Shown here one piece after another: positions 6,422 through 12,504 of a DNA stretch of 12,504 nt (its first letter is position 1; each line of letters opens with the position of its first letter). The position numbers were made by a program, and so were the translations under genes. The notes below the pieces were generated by a model. It had not been told where the DNA came from and did not search any database. It saw nothing but the letters and a program-made list of their open reading frames with translations. Source of the DNA: Polyangiaceae bacterium (GTDB lineage Bacteria; Myxococcota_A; Polyangia; Polyangiales; Polyangiaceae); NCBI GenBank assembly GCA_025934595.1, contig JAICXU010000029.1, positions 1-12,504 on the forward strand. Reading direction: 5' to 3'.

Positions 6422-7744
6422 TTACGGAGACCGGGGCTTTTCGACGACCCGTGCGATTCGCTCTCGCCAGGCGCGCGCGGCGGGAATGCCGTGCCTTTCG
6501 AGACCGGGCACGATGACGCTCGTGACGGTGTCGTAGAACAGCGCGCGAGCATCGCGTCCGCTGCAGAGGCCATACGCGCGAGCTTCCGGCGGTGGGTCCG
6601 AGCTCTCGGGCAAATGCGCGAGCTCGTGATCTTCGAGATGCGCGAAGGCGACGACGAGGTAGTGGCCGAGCGCTTCTTTCGTTTTCGCGTCGAGCGCGGG
6701 CGAGAGCTTCTCGAGGAGCTGCCAGCCAAAACGCGCGTGCCCGACCTCGTCGGCGTAAATCTCCGTGAGAAGCTCGCGGAGCGGTCCGGCCGGCATTTCG
6801 AGTCGCTCCGCGCCGATGAGCGCGACGGCGACGGTCTCGCTGAGACAACACACGCTGAGGACGTCGCGAAGCATCGCCTCGCGCGCGGACCATGCGTCGC
6901 GATGACGCGGGTAGAGCGGCGGGTCGGCGATCTCCGCGCGCGCCTCTCCGCCGAGCGCTTCGACGACGGCTCCGCAGAGGATCCCGTGACGACGCTCTTC
7001 GTCGGCGAAGCGCGCGACCTCTTCGTGCTCGAGGCCTGCGCGCGCCACTTGCCGCGCCAATCCCTCGAACACACGCGCCGATCCGTGCTCGTTCACCATG
7101 CGCGCGCGCCACGTCACGATGGCGGCCTCGCGCAGGCTCGGCAGATCGGGCACGACGGGCGCATGACGACGCGACTCTTCGCGAAGCGACAACATTCGCC
7201 GGCGAGGATTCTCACGAGATCGCCGCAGTGCGATGCGATGCGACGTCCGCGTCTTCGCACGTGCGCTCGGCGGCATCGGTGGACCCCACGGCGAGCATGA
7301 TCGCAAGATGCGGTGCTCTCGATCGTCGAGATCGCGATCCGCTCCGTTCGGCGTCTGCCAGCGTATGGCTCCCGACGAAAAGAGAAAATTGCAGCAATTC
7401 GGATCGTAGCGCTCGAGCGCGCGGTCCTCGCAACACGCGACGAGCCCACTCGGCGCCGTCTTGGGATCGACGCGCGTGAGGACGTCCGGGAAGGTCCGCG
7501 CGACGAGCGCGTCGCACGCAGCTCGGTCCGGTGGGGCTTGCGAAGCGGATGGCTCCGGCGCGGGCGTCGCGCTCGGCGGCGCCGCGACTACGGACGCGGG
7601 CGGGGAAGGCGGAGGACTGCCGATCGTCGCTTGTTGCGTGGGCGTCGGAGTCGCGGGGCTGCAACCGCCGAGGACCGCCGCCGAAAAAGCGAGCCTCGCC
7701 GCGGCACGGAGCGCCTCGCGATGCGCATCTTCGCGTCGTTTCAT
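6422..7744 (-). CDS. Lipoprotein fused to a ferritin-like diiron domain
   Basis: A 440-residue protein with two parts. Residues 1-28 are a lipoprotein signal with lipobox L-G-G-C (Cys28), followed by a Pro/Ala/Ser linker (30-72). A small cysteine-rich segment follows (C77, C104/C105, C117/C118, C150) that ends in CSPWGPPMPP. After a very basic linker (161-183), residues 185-375 form a four-helix ferritin-like domain with duplicated diiron ligands: E219 and E250-x-x-H253 in the first pair, E303 and E333-x-x-H336 in the second, spaced 31 and 30 residues. This is the E...ExxH...E...ExxH pattern of ferritin/rubrerythrin/oxygenase-like proteins. Iron or manganese binding is inferred; oxidase, oxygenase or peroxide-protection roles are open. 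ATG 7744 is chosen because it gives the signal peptide. An internal ATG at 7195 would give the diiron domain alone, but it has no good ribosome site. Confidence 0.8.
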   Translation of the reverse strand: MKRREDAHREALRAAARLAFSAAVLGGCSPATPTPTQQATIGSPPPSPPASVVAAPPSATPAPEPSASQAPPDRAACDALVARTFPDVLTRVDPKTAPSGLVACCEDRALERYDPNCCNFLFSSGAIRWQTPNGADRDLDDREHRILRSCSPWGPPMPPSARAKTRTSHRIALRRSRENPRRRMLSLREESRRHAPVVPDLPSLREAAIVTWRARMVNEHGSARVFEGLARQVARAGLEHEEVARFADEERRHGILCGAVVEALGGEARAEIADPPLYPRHRDAWSAREAMLRDVLSVCCLSETVAVALIGAERLEMPAGPLRELLTEIYADEVGHARFGWQLLEKLSPALDAKTKEALGHYLVVAFAHLEDHELAHLPESSDPPPEARAYGLCSGRDARALFYDTVTSVIVPGLERHGIPAARAWRERIARVVEKPRSP

Positions 7745-7871
7745 CGTTCGAGCATACGCGAGCTCGGCGACCGCACGAGCCCGCTTGATGGATGGTTACC
7801 GATGCGATCGCGCGTGCTTTCCAAGGATTGACGGTCCACGGCGTCGAACGAGCGTGCGATTCTCGCTGCGG
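7745..7871. other. Divergent intergenic spacer
   Basis: This spacer separates the minus-strand block from the plus-strand block and must hold at least one promoter for each. A TTGACG at 7828-7833 could serve as a plus-strand -35, but 17 bases later there is only AGCGTG, a poor -10. A GCGATCGC palindrome lies at 7804-7811. Its left end may be shortened by the alternative GTG start at 7854 of the plus-strand gene. Confidence 0.4.
7751..7756 (-). promoter_or_regulatory. Candidate -10 element (TATGCT) for the ferritin-fusion gene
   Basis: Reading toward the gene, TATGCT is followed by CGAACG and then the ATG at 7744, again a six-base gap and no Shine-Dalgarno. No good -35 hexamer is visible. It lies in the 127-bp spacer between divergent genes, so a promoter is needed somewhere here. 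Confidence 0.35.
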
Positions 7872-9449
7872 ATGGCTCGATGCGATGGGCGAGGGTTTTG
7901 GCTGTTGATGTCGGCGTCGCTTGCGGCTTGCGGCGGAGCGCGCGTTCGAAATTCTGCGATCGTGGAGACTCACGTCGTCACGCTGCCGGCAGCCGCGACA
8001 GCGACGGCTGCGCGCGAGCCGGCCGGGCTCGTGAGCATCGTTTCGCCGAAACGCGTTTGTGAGCTCGTCGGAAAACGTGGCCTCTTCTCGCTTGCCGCAT
8101 CGCCTGGCGATCGCGAGCTCGTTCAAGTACATGCGTCGAGCGCGACGATGACGATCGACGAGAAAGGCGAAGGTTTCGTGGAGGTGACGACGCCGAACTT
8201 CGTCATGCGCGGTTTCGTTCCCGAAGCGGAGAGCCGCGTTTACCCGGCAAAATGGCTGTCGATCGGTGGCGTCTATTTCTTGAGCCACCTCACGTCTCAC
8301 TCGATCGCCGGTACGCACGACGGAAAGCTGACGCTCCATGTGTATGACTCCGGTTTTGCGTTCACGAATTCGAAGGACCGGCTGCTCGACGTGAATTGCG
8401 ACGACGTGAGCCTCTCCGCGGAGCCGTCCGAGGAGCTTCGAAACACCCTTCCGCCACCGTTTCGGCCGGGCTTCGGACGAGCCGCGACGTTCAACTTCAC
8501 GAACGGAATTTCGGTGTCGGCGACGGTCGACGGTCCGCCCGCGGGGAAGATCGTGATTCGGCCGCGGATCGGCACGGGGCCAATGCCGCGGAGCTACACG
8601 ACGGTGCTCGAGGAGCGCGGTAAGAAAGTGCGCATCGCCGATCGCTCGCACATCGCAGGTTGGATCGATGCGGCCGCCGTCTCGCTCGTCCCCGCGAGGG
8701 TGATGGCAGGAGAAACGAACGTCACCGTCGTGGCCGAGGTTCGACCGAGTCATCCGACGCTGCGTGCGCAATGCGGGCCCGACGGCGACGCGCCGGAGCC
8801 GATCCACGCGCAGACGCTCGTATGTCCCCGCGACGTTCGACTCGTCGTCGTCGCGGAAGAAGCTCCGGATCGACTCGCGGTGATGGGTAAGATTCCGGCG
8901 GGACGGCCGGTACGCGTGCTCGATCGCGCTGGCGACCTCACGCGCGTATTTCTCGGCGAAAGCCCGGAGCTTCCGGCGTATCCGATGTCGACGCTGGATC
9001 GCGTGCACGTCGCGACGCCCACCGTCGATCTCGATCGATGCACGCCGACGACCGCGTTTCCATTTCCCTTGCCGGAGCCTTCTCCTCGCACCGAAGAAAT
9101 CGCGGACACGATTCCCGATGCGATCTCGAAGATGGGCGACGACGCGATCCCGCATCTTCGTGAGGAGCGAGCCATCTGGAGCGTCTTGGAAAATCACTCC
9201 GACTTCGCGCTCTGTTACGACGAGGGGCTGCGCAAGAATCCCGAGCTTCGGGGAGAGATCGTCGCCCGCTTCGTCATCGGGCCGAAGGGCAAGGTCACGG
9301 ACGTCAACGAGCTCGAGTCCCGGGTCCCGCTTCGGAGCGAGAAGGTTGCGCGCTGCGTGCTCGGCGATTTGTCGTCTCTCACATTTCCGCCGCCGACGTC
9401 GAAGACGAAGACGACGACGGTCACCGCGTACGTGAGGCTCGAAGATTGA
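7872..9449 (+). CDS. Lipoprotein with AgmX/PglI-type C-terminal domain
   Basis: From ATG 7872 the protein has 525 residues. Residues 1-20 are a lipoprotein signal (hydrophobic WLLMSASLAAC, Cys20), which supports this start; GTG 7854 would add six residues. The middle is mostly beta-rich and unrecognised. Residues about 241-273 (ending HIAGWIDAAAVSLV) look like an SH3b-type barrel, and 333-378 may be a second, weaker copy. Residues 432-522 fit the AgmX/PglI C-terminal domain common in myxobacteria: NHSDFALCYDEGLRKNPELR, FVIGPKGKVTDV, a second cysteine in RCVLGDL, then FPPP. Cys448 and Cys495 are the pair usual in this domain. AgmX-related proteins are known from gliding-motility work, but the domain is widespread, so function cannot be assigned. 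SelO follows on the same strand 52 bp downstream. Confidence 0.78.
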   Translation: MARCDGRGFWLLMSASLAACGGARVRNSAIVETHVVTLPAAATATAAREPAGLVSIVSPKRVCELVGKRGLFSLAASPGDRELVQVHASSATMTIDEKGEGFVEVTTPNFVMRGFVPEAESRVYPAKWLSIGGVYFLSHLTSHSIAGTHDGKLTLHVYDSGFAFTNSKDRLLDVNCDDVSLSAEPSEELRNTLPPPFRPGFGRAATFNFTNGISVSATVDGPPAGKIVIRPRIGTGPMPRSYTTVLEERGKKVRIADRSHIAGWIDAAAVSLVPARVMAGETNVTVVAEVRPSHPTLRAQCGPDGDAPEPIHAQTLVCPRDVRLVVVAEEAPDRLAVMGKIPAGRPVRVLDRAGDLTRVFLGESPELPAYPMSTLDRVHVATPTVDLDRCTPTTAFPFPLPEPSPRTEEIADTIPDAISKMGDDAIPHLREERAIWSVLENHSDFALCYDEGLRKNPELRGEIVARFVIGPKGKVTDVNELESRVPLRSEKVARCVLGDLSSLTFPPPTSKTKTTTVTAYVRLED

Positions 9450-9489
9450 TGTCGTAGGTCGTGGAAGCTCGCCGCGCGCGATGATGCGC

Positions 9490-9495
9490 TACGCT
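9490..9495 (+). promoter_or_regulatory. Candidate -10 element (TACGCT) before the preferred SelO start
   Basis: TACGCT is followed by TCGGCG and then GTG at 9502, repeating the six-base hexamer-to-start spacing of 4850-4855 and 7751-7756. No convincing -35 is seen. If real, transcription would start at the GTG and the two ATGs at 9481 and 9484 would lie outside the message. Confidence 0.3.
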
Positions 9496-9501
9496 TCGGC
9501 G

Positions 9502-10980
9502 GTGGTCTTTTCGTTCGACAATAGCTACGCGCGACTTCCGGATCGCTTCTACGCGCGCACGTCGCCGACGGCAGTGCGAAAGCCGTGGCTCCTCGCGCTG
9601 AACGAGCCGCTCGCCGCGCTGCTCGGCCTCGACGCGACGGAGCTGAGATCGGATGCGGGCGTGGCCGTGCTCGCGGGGAATGCGATCGCAGAAGGGTCCG
9701 ATCCGATCGCGCTCGCGTACGCCGGTCACCAGTTCGGCGGGTTCGTCGGTCAGCTCGGTGATGGCCGCGCCGTTCTTCTCGGCGAGGTCGTCGGCAAAGA
9801 CGGCAAGCGTCGCGACATTCAGTTGAAAGGCTCCGGCCCGACCCCGTTTTCGCGTTGCGGCGACGGTCGCGCGGCGCTCGGCCCCGTGCTTCGCGAATAC
9901 ATCGTGAGCGAGGCGATGTTCGCGCTCGGCATTCCGACGACGCGCGCGCTCGCCGCAGTCGCGACGGGCGAGCCCGTTCTTCGCGAGAGCCCGCTTCCGG
10001 GCGCCGTGATCACGCGCGTCGCTGCGAGCCACATGCGCGTCGGCACGTTCGAATACTTTGCTGCGCGCGAAGACGTCGATGCGCTCACGATGCTCACCGA
10101 GCATGCGCTCGAGCGGCATTTTCCGGAGGGTCTCGCGGCACCGAACAGAGCGCTCGCTCTTCTCGATCATGTGGTCGGCGCGCACGCTTCGCTCGTCGCG
10201 AAATGGCTCGGCGTCGGCTTCGTGCACGGCGTCATGAATACGGACAACACGTCGATCTCCGGAGAGACGCTGGACTACGGGCCTTGTGCGTTTCTCGACG
10301 AGTACGATCCCCGCAAGAAATTCAGCTCGATCGACACAGCGGGTCGCTACGCGTTCATGAATCAGCCGGGCATGGCGAAGTGGAACCTCGCTCGCTTGGC
10401 GGAGGCTCTTTTGCCGCTCATTTCGAAAGAGGAAGAGGAAGCGGCGCGGCTCGCCACGGACCACCTCAATGCGTTCGATGGTCGCTTCGAGATGGCGTTC
10501 GGCGACATGATGCGCAAGAAGCTCGGCATCGTCACCGAAGCTCCCGGCGACCTCGATCTCGCCACGGATCTCTTGCGACGCATGGCATCGAGCCAGGTCG
10601 ACTTCACGATTTTTTTTCGCGCGCTGTCGAACGGTGCGCAGCAGGCGAACGCGGCCGAGCGAGGGGGCGTGTCCTCGCTCTTCGAGGATCCGGGCGCGTT
10701 CCACGAATGGGCGGAGCGTTGGCGCGCGCGTCTCGCGGAAGAGGGGAGCTCACCGGAGGCTCGCGCCGAAGCGATGCGGGCCGTGAACCCTGCGTTCATC
10801 CCGCGCAATCATCGCATCGAGCAAGCGATCGCGGCGGCGATCGAGCAGAGCGATCTCGAGCCGTTCCACACGCTCGCGCACGTGCTCGCGAGGCCATTCG
10901 ACGACCAGCCCGAAGCGTCGCATCTCGCCGACCCGCCGGCGCCGAACGAGCGCGTGACGCGGACGTTTTGCGGAACGTGA
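9502..10980 (+). CDS. selO: Protein adenylyltransferase SelO (YdiU family)
   Basis: A 492-residue SelO pseudokinase, the usual bacterial length, from GTG 9502. This family transfers AMP from ATP to Ser/Thr/Tyr of target proteins, with ATP bound in a flipped orientation. Key residues are present: K109 (LKGSG), E132 (LREY), R172 (ITRVAASH), D248/N249 (NTDN) and D258 (LDYGP). YAGHQFGGFVGQLGDGRA (73-90) and the end TFCGT are hallmark sequences. Cys490, third from the C-terminus, sits where animal SelO has selenocysteine; Cys262 in DYGPCAF could be its disulfide partner, as reported for E. coli SelO. GTG 9502 gives the family-like N-terminus M-V-F-S-F-D-N-S-Y-A-R-L-P; ATG 9481 would add seven unusual residues, although GGAAG lies 13 bases before it. 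It shares direction with the lipoprotein upstream and the kinase downstream. Confidence 0.93.
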   Translation: MVFSFDNSYARLPDRFYARTSPTAVRKPWLLALNEPLAALLGLDATELRSDAGVAVLAGNAIAEGSDPIALAYAGHQFGGFVGQLGDGRAVLLGEVVGKDGKRRDIQLKGSGPTPFSRCGDGRAALGPVLREYIVSEAMFALGIPTTRALAAVATGEPVLRESPLPGAVITRVAASHMRVGTFEYFAAREDVDALTMLTEHALERHFPEGLAAPNRALALLDHVVGAHASLVAKWLGVGFVHGVMNTDNTSISGETLDYGPCAFLDEYDPRKKFSSIDTAGRYAFMNQPGMAKWNLARLAEALLPLISKEEEEAARLATDHLNAFDGRFEMAFGDMMRKKLGIVTEAPGDLDLATDLLRRMASSQVDFTIFFRALSNGAQQANAAERGGVSSLFEDPGAFHEWAERWRARLAEEGSSPEARAEAMRAVNPAFIPRNHRIEQAIAAAIEQSDLEPFHTLAHVLARPFDDQPEASHLADPPAPNERVTRTFCGT

Positions 10981-10998
10981 CCTCCGGTGCCCATGTTT

Positions 10999-11017
10999 GC
11001 TCCATGCACCCTGGAGC
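10999..11017 (+). other. Short stem-loop between selO and the kinase gene
   Basis: GCTCCA and TGGAGC form a perfect 6-bp stem with a 7-base loop in the 70-bp gap. No T-run follows, so it is not a convincing intrinsic terminator; it could be a weak attenuator, a regulator site or chance. Confidence 0.25.
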
Positions 11018-11050
11018 TCGCCGCGTTGGTGATACGATCTGCGCGTTCCC

Positions 11051-12504
11051 ATGGCTTCCACCACGGACGACAAGCCCGACGCACGCGTCGGCACCGTGAT
11101 CGCCGACCGCTATCGCATCACCGCGAAGCTCGGCGAAGGTGGGATGGGAGCGGTGTATCGCGGCGTGCACGAGTCGCTGCGCAAACCCGTCGCGCTGAAA
11201 TTCATGGTGCCGTCGGCGCGCTCCGACGCCGAGCTCGCGAAACGCTTCGAACGCGAAGCGGTGGCCACCGCCAATCTCAAGCACCCCAACATCTCCGAGA
11301 CGACCGACTACGGGCAGCTTCCCGACGGCACGCTCTATCTCGTGATGGAGTGCATCGACGGAAAAAATCTCCGCGAGCTCGTCGCGGCGGGCCGCCTTCC
11401 GCCGGCGCGCGCTCTTGCGATCGTGAAGCAGATCGGCGCCGCGCTCTCGTTCGCGCACGAGTCCGACGTCGTCCATCGCGATCTCAAACCCGACAACGTG
11501 ATCGTGTTCGATCGCGGAAGCACGAGCGACCTCGTGAAGGTGATCGATTTCGGCATCGCGCGCATGAACAGCGCATTCACCGGCGGCAAGACGGCGCTCA
11601 CGCAAGCGGGGACCGTGTTCGGGACGCCCGACTACATGGCGCCGGAGCAGGCAATGGGACAAGCCGTCGATCCGCGCGCCGATCAATATGCGCTCGGCGC
11701 GATCGCCTTCGAGCTCTTCACCGGTAAGCCTCCCTACGCGGCCGACAACGCGGCGTCGCTCATGTACATGCACGTCGGCGCGCCGATCCCGCGCGTGAGC
11801 GATCTCGCGCCCGACCTGCCACCGCAAATCTCGGACGTGGTCGCGAAGATGATGGCGAAGCTCCCCGACGAGCGATTCGTCTCCGTCGATGAAGCGCTGG
11901 CGGCGCTCGGTCGCGCGTTCGAAGCGCCGGCTCTTTCGACGCCGATGAGCGCGCCGATGACGACGCCGATGTCGTCCGGTCCCATGACCACGCCGATGTC
12001 GAGCGCGCCGAAGACGGTGCCGAACGCGCCGCCCACGCTCGTATCGGGCGCGGCGCCGGCTCCCGTGTACGCACCACGCACGCTGGTATCGCCCGCAGCG
12101 CCTTTCGTCGCGCCTGCGGCGTCGCCGAGCTCGAAGTCGAGCATGATGACGGTCGTTGCGATCGCGATCGGCGGATTTCTCGCGTTGGCCGTGGCCGCCG
12201 GGCTCTACGTTTGGCTCGCTCCGCATTTTCAAAATCGCGCGTCGACGAGCTCCGATCTCGACGCGGGCGACGTTTCGACCGACGACACTTCTGCGACGAC
12301 GGTGGCGACGTCGACGAACGCCGAAACGAAACCGACGACCGCGACCACGACGACGAGCAAGGCGAGCGGCGCGAAACCAGCCACGACGGCGACGGCGAAA
12401 CCGGTGGCCGCCGCGGTCACGACGACGACCGCATCGACGGCGCCGCCTCCGACGCCGACGAACGCGCCGCCGTCGACACCGGCAGCGACGACGACCACGC
12501 CTGC
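11051..12504 (+). CDS. Membrane-anchored Ser/Thr protein kinase, PknB type (3' end outside window)
   Basis: 484 codons are visible before the right edge; the frame is still open. A complete Hanks-type kinase domain spans about residues 21-290: Gly-rich loop GEGGMG (28-33), Lys50, helix-C Glu69, HRDLKPDN (142-149) with Asp144, DFG (166-168), a Thr-containing activation segment (FGTPDYMAPE, 190-199) and DERF (273-276). All catalytic residues are present, so it should be active. A Pro/Met/Thr-rich linker (296-360) precedes one transmembrane helix (366-389), followed by a Thr/Ala/Pro-rich extracytoplasmic tail with no recognisable sensor domain before the edge. ATG 11051 is the only reasonable start, since an in-frame TGA lies at 11030-11032; no Shine-Dalgarno is seen. 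TACGAT at 11034-11039 is a possible -10. Such kinases are abundant in myxobacteria; the signal and targets are unknown. Confidence 0.93.
   Translation, partial: MASTTDDKPDARVGTVIADRYRITAKLGEGGMGAVYRGVHESLRKPVALKFMVPSARSDAELAKRFEREAVATANLKHPNISETTDYGQLPDGTLYLVMECIDGKNLRELVAAGRLPPARALAIVKQIGAALSFAHESDVVHRDLKPDNVIVFDRGSTSDLVKVIDFGIARMNSAFTGGKTALTQAGTVFGTPDYMAPEQAMGQAVDPRADQYALGAIAFELFTGKPPYAADNAASLMYMHVGAPIPRVSDLAPDLPPQISDVVAKMMAKLPDERFVSVDEALAALGRAFEAPALSTPMSAPMTTPMSSGPMTTPMSSAPKTVPNAPPTLVSGAAPAPVYAPRTLVSPAAPFVAPAASPSSKSSMMTVVAIAIGGFLALAVAAGLYVWLAPHFQNRASTSSDLDAGDVSTDDTSATTVATSTNAETKPTTATTTTSKASGAKPATTATAKPVAAAVTTTTASTAPPPTPTNAPPSTPAATTTTP
11939..12010 (+). repeat. Degenerate TPM/APM repeat in the kinase juxtamembrane linker
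   Basis: Residues 297-320 of the kinase consist of Pro-Met pairs every four or five residues (TPMS, APMT, TPMS, GPMT, TPMS), encoded by near-repeats built on ACGCCGATG. Two TLVS motifs follow (329-332 and 344-347). The segment is probably disordered and links the kinase domain to the membrane helix; its Ser/Thr residues could be autophosphorylation sites. Confidence 0.6.

Noticed and set aside
7828..7856. A sigma-70 promoter for the AgmX-type lipoprotein based on TTGACG
   Set aside because: The hexamer 17 bases downstream is AGCGTG, which lacks the conserved TA...T positions of a -10 element.
7212..9197. A 661-residue minus-strand open frame
   Set aside because: It runs antisense to the AgmX-type lipoprotein and then out of frame through the ferritin fusion gene; its composition is that of a shadow frame and no domain is recognisable.
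10999..11017. Rho-independent terminator after selO
   Set aside because: The stem is only 6 bp and no T-run follows.
9421..12232. Long minus-strand open frames opposite selO (9421-10704) and the kinase (10796-12232)
   Set aside because: Both mirror the codons of well-recognised plus-strand genes and give Arg/His/Glu-rich, family-less proteins, as expected of shadow frames in GC-rich DNA.

Overview
The window is GC-rich (strong GC/TCG/CGA bias at codon third positions) and reads like a chromosomal segment of a Myxococcota bacterium, probably of the Polyangiales. The pointers are an AgmX/PglI-type C-terminal domain on a lipoprotein, a PknB-type Ser/Thr kinase with a transmembrane segment and low-complexity tail, a lipoprotein fused to a ferritin-like diiron domain, and several lipoproteins with short lipoboxes. 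Taxonomy is inferred from family recognition, not from a marker gene.

Left part, all on the minus strand. From 7744 down to 865 lie five tightly spaced genes: a lipoprotein/ferritin-like fusion (6422-7744), a lipoprotein-type alpha/beta hydrolase (4934-6400, 21 bp after the previous gene), the two halves of a split transketolase (3968-4843 and 2967-3971, overlapping by 4 bp), and a multi-pass GT-C-like membrane protein with an inserted PA14-like domain (865-2955, 11 bp after the transketolase). The 90-bp gap before the transketolase holds a possible promoter, so this may be two transcription units: an envelope-protein pair, and a sugar-metabolism plus membrane-protein trio. After a 247-bp, less GC-rich gap, a lipoprotein with collagen-like triplets and a phage-tail-collar domain starts at 617 and runs off the left edge.

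Right part, all on the plus strand, divergent from the left across a 127-bp spacer (7745-7871): an AgmX/PglI-C-terminal-domain lipoprotein (7872-9449), the protein AMPylase SelO (start most likely at GTG 9502, ending 10980), and a Ser/Thr protein kinase (11051 to beyond the right edge).

No tRNA, rRNA, CRISPR array, insertion sequence or integrase was seen. The most noteworthy points are the PA14-like insertion in the membrane protein, the diiron domain tethered to a lipoprotein, a recurrent -10-like hexamer exactly 6 nt before three start codons that lack Shine-Dalgarno sequences (suggesting leaderless transcripts), and the collagen/tail-collar lipoprotein whose ribosome binding site lies inside a hairpin. 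I see no convincing evidence for an entirely new multi-gene system; most genes belong to recognisable families in unusual combinations.
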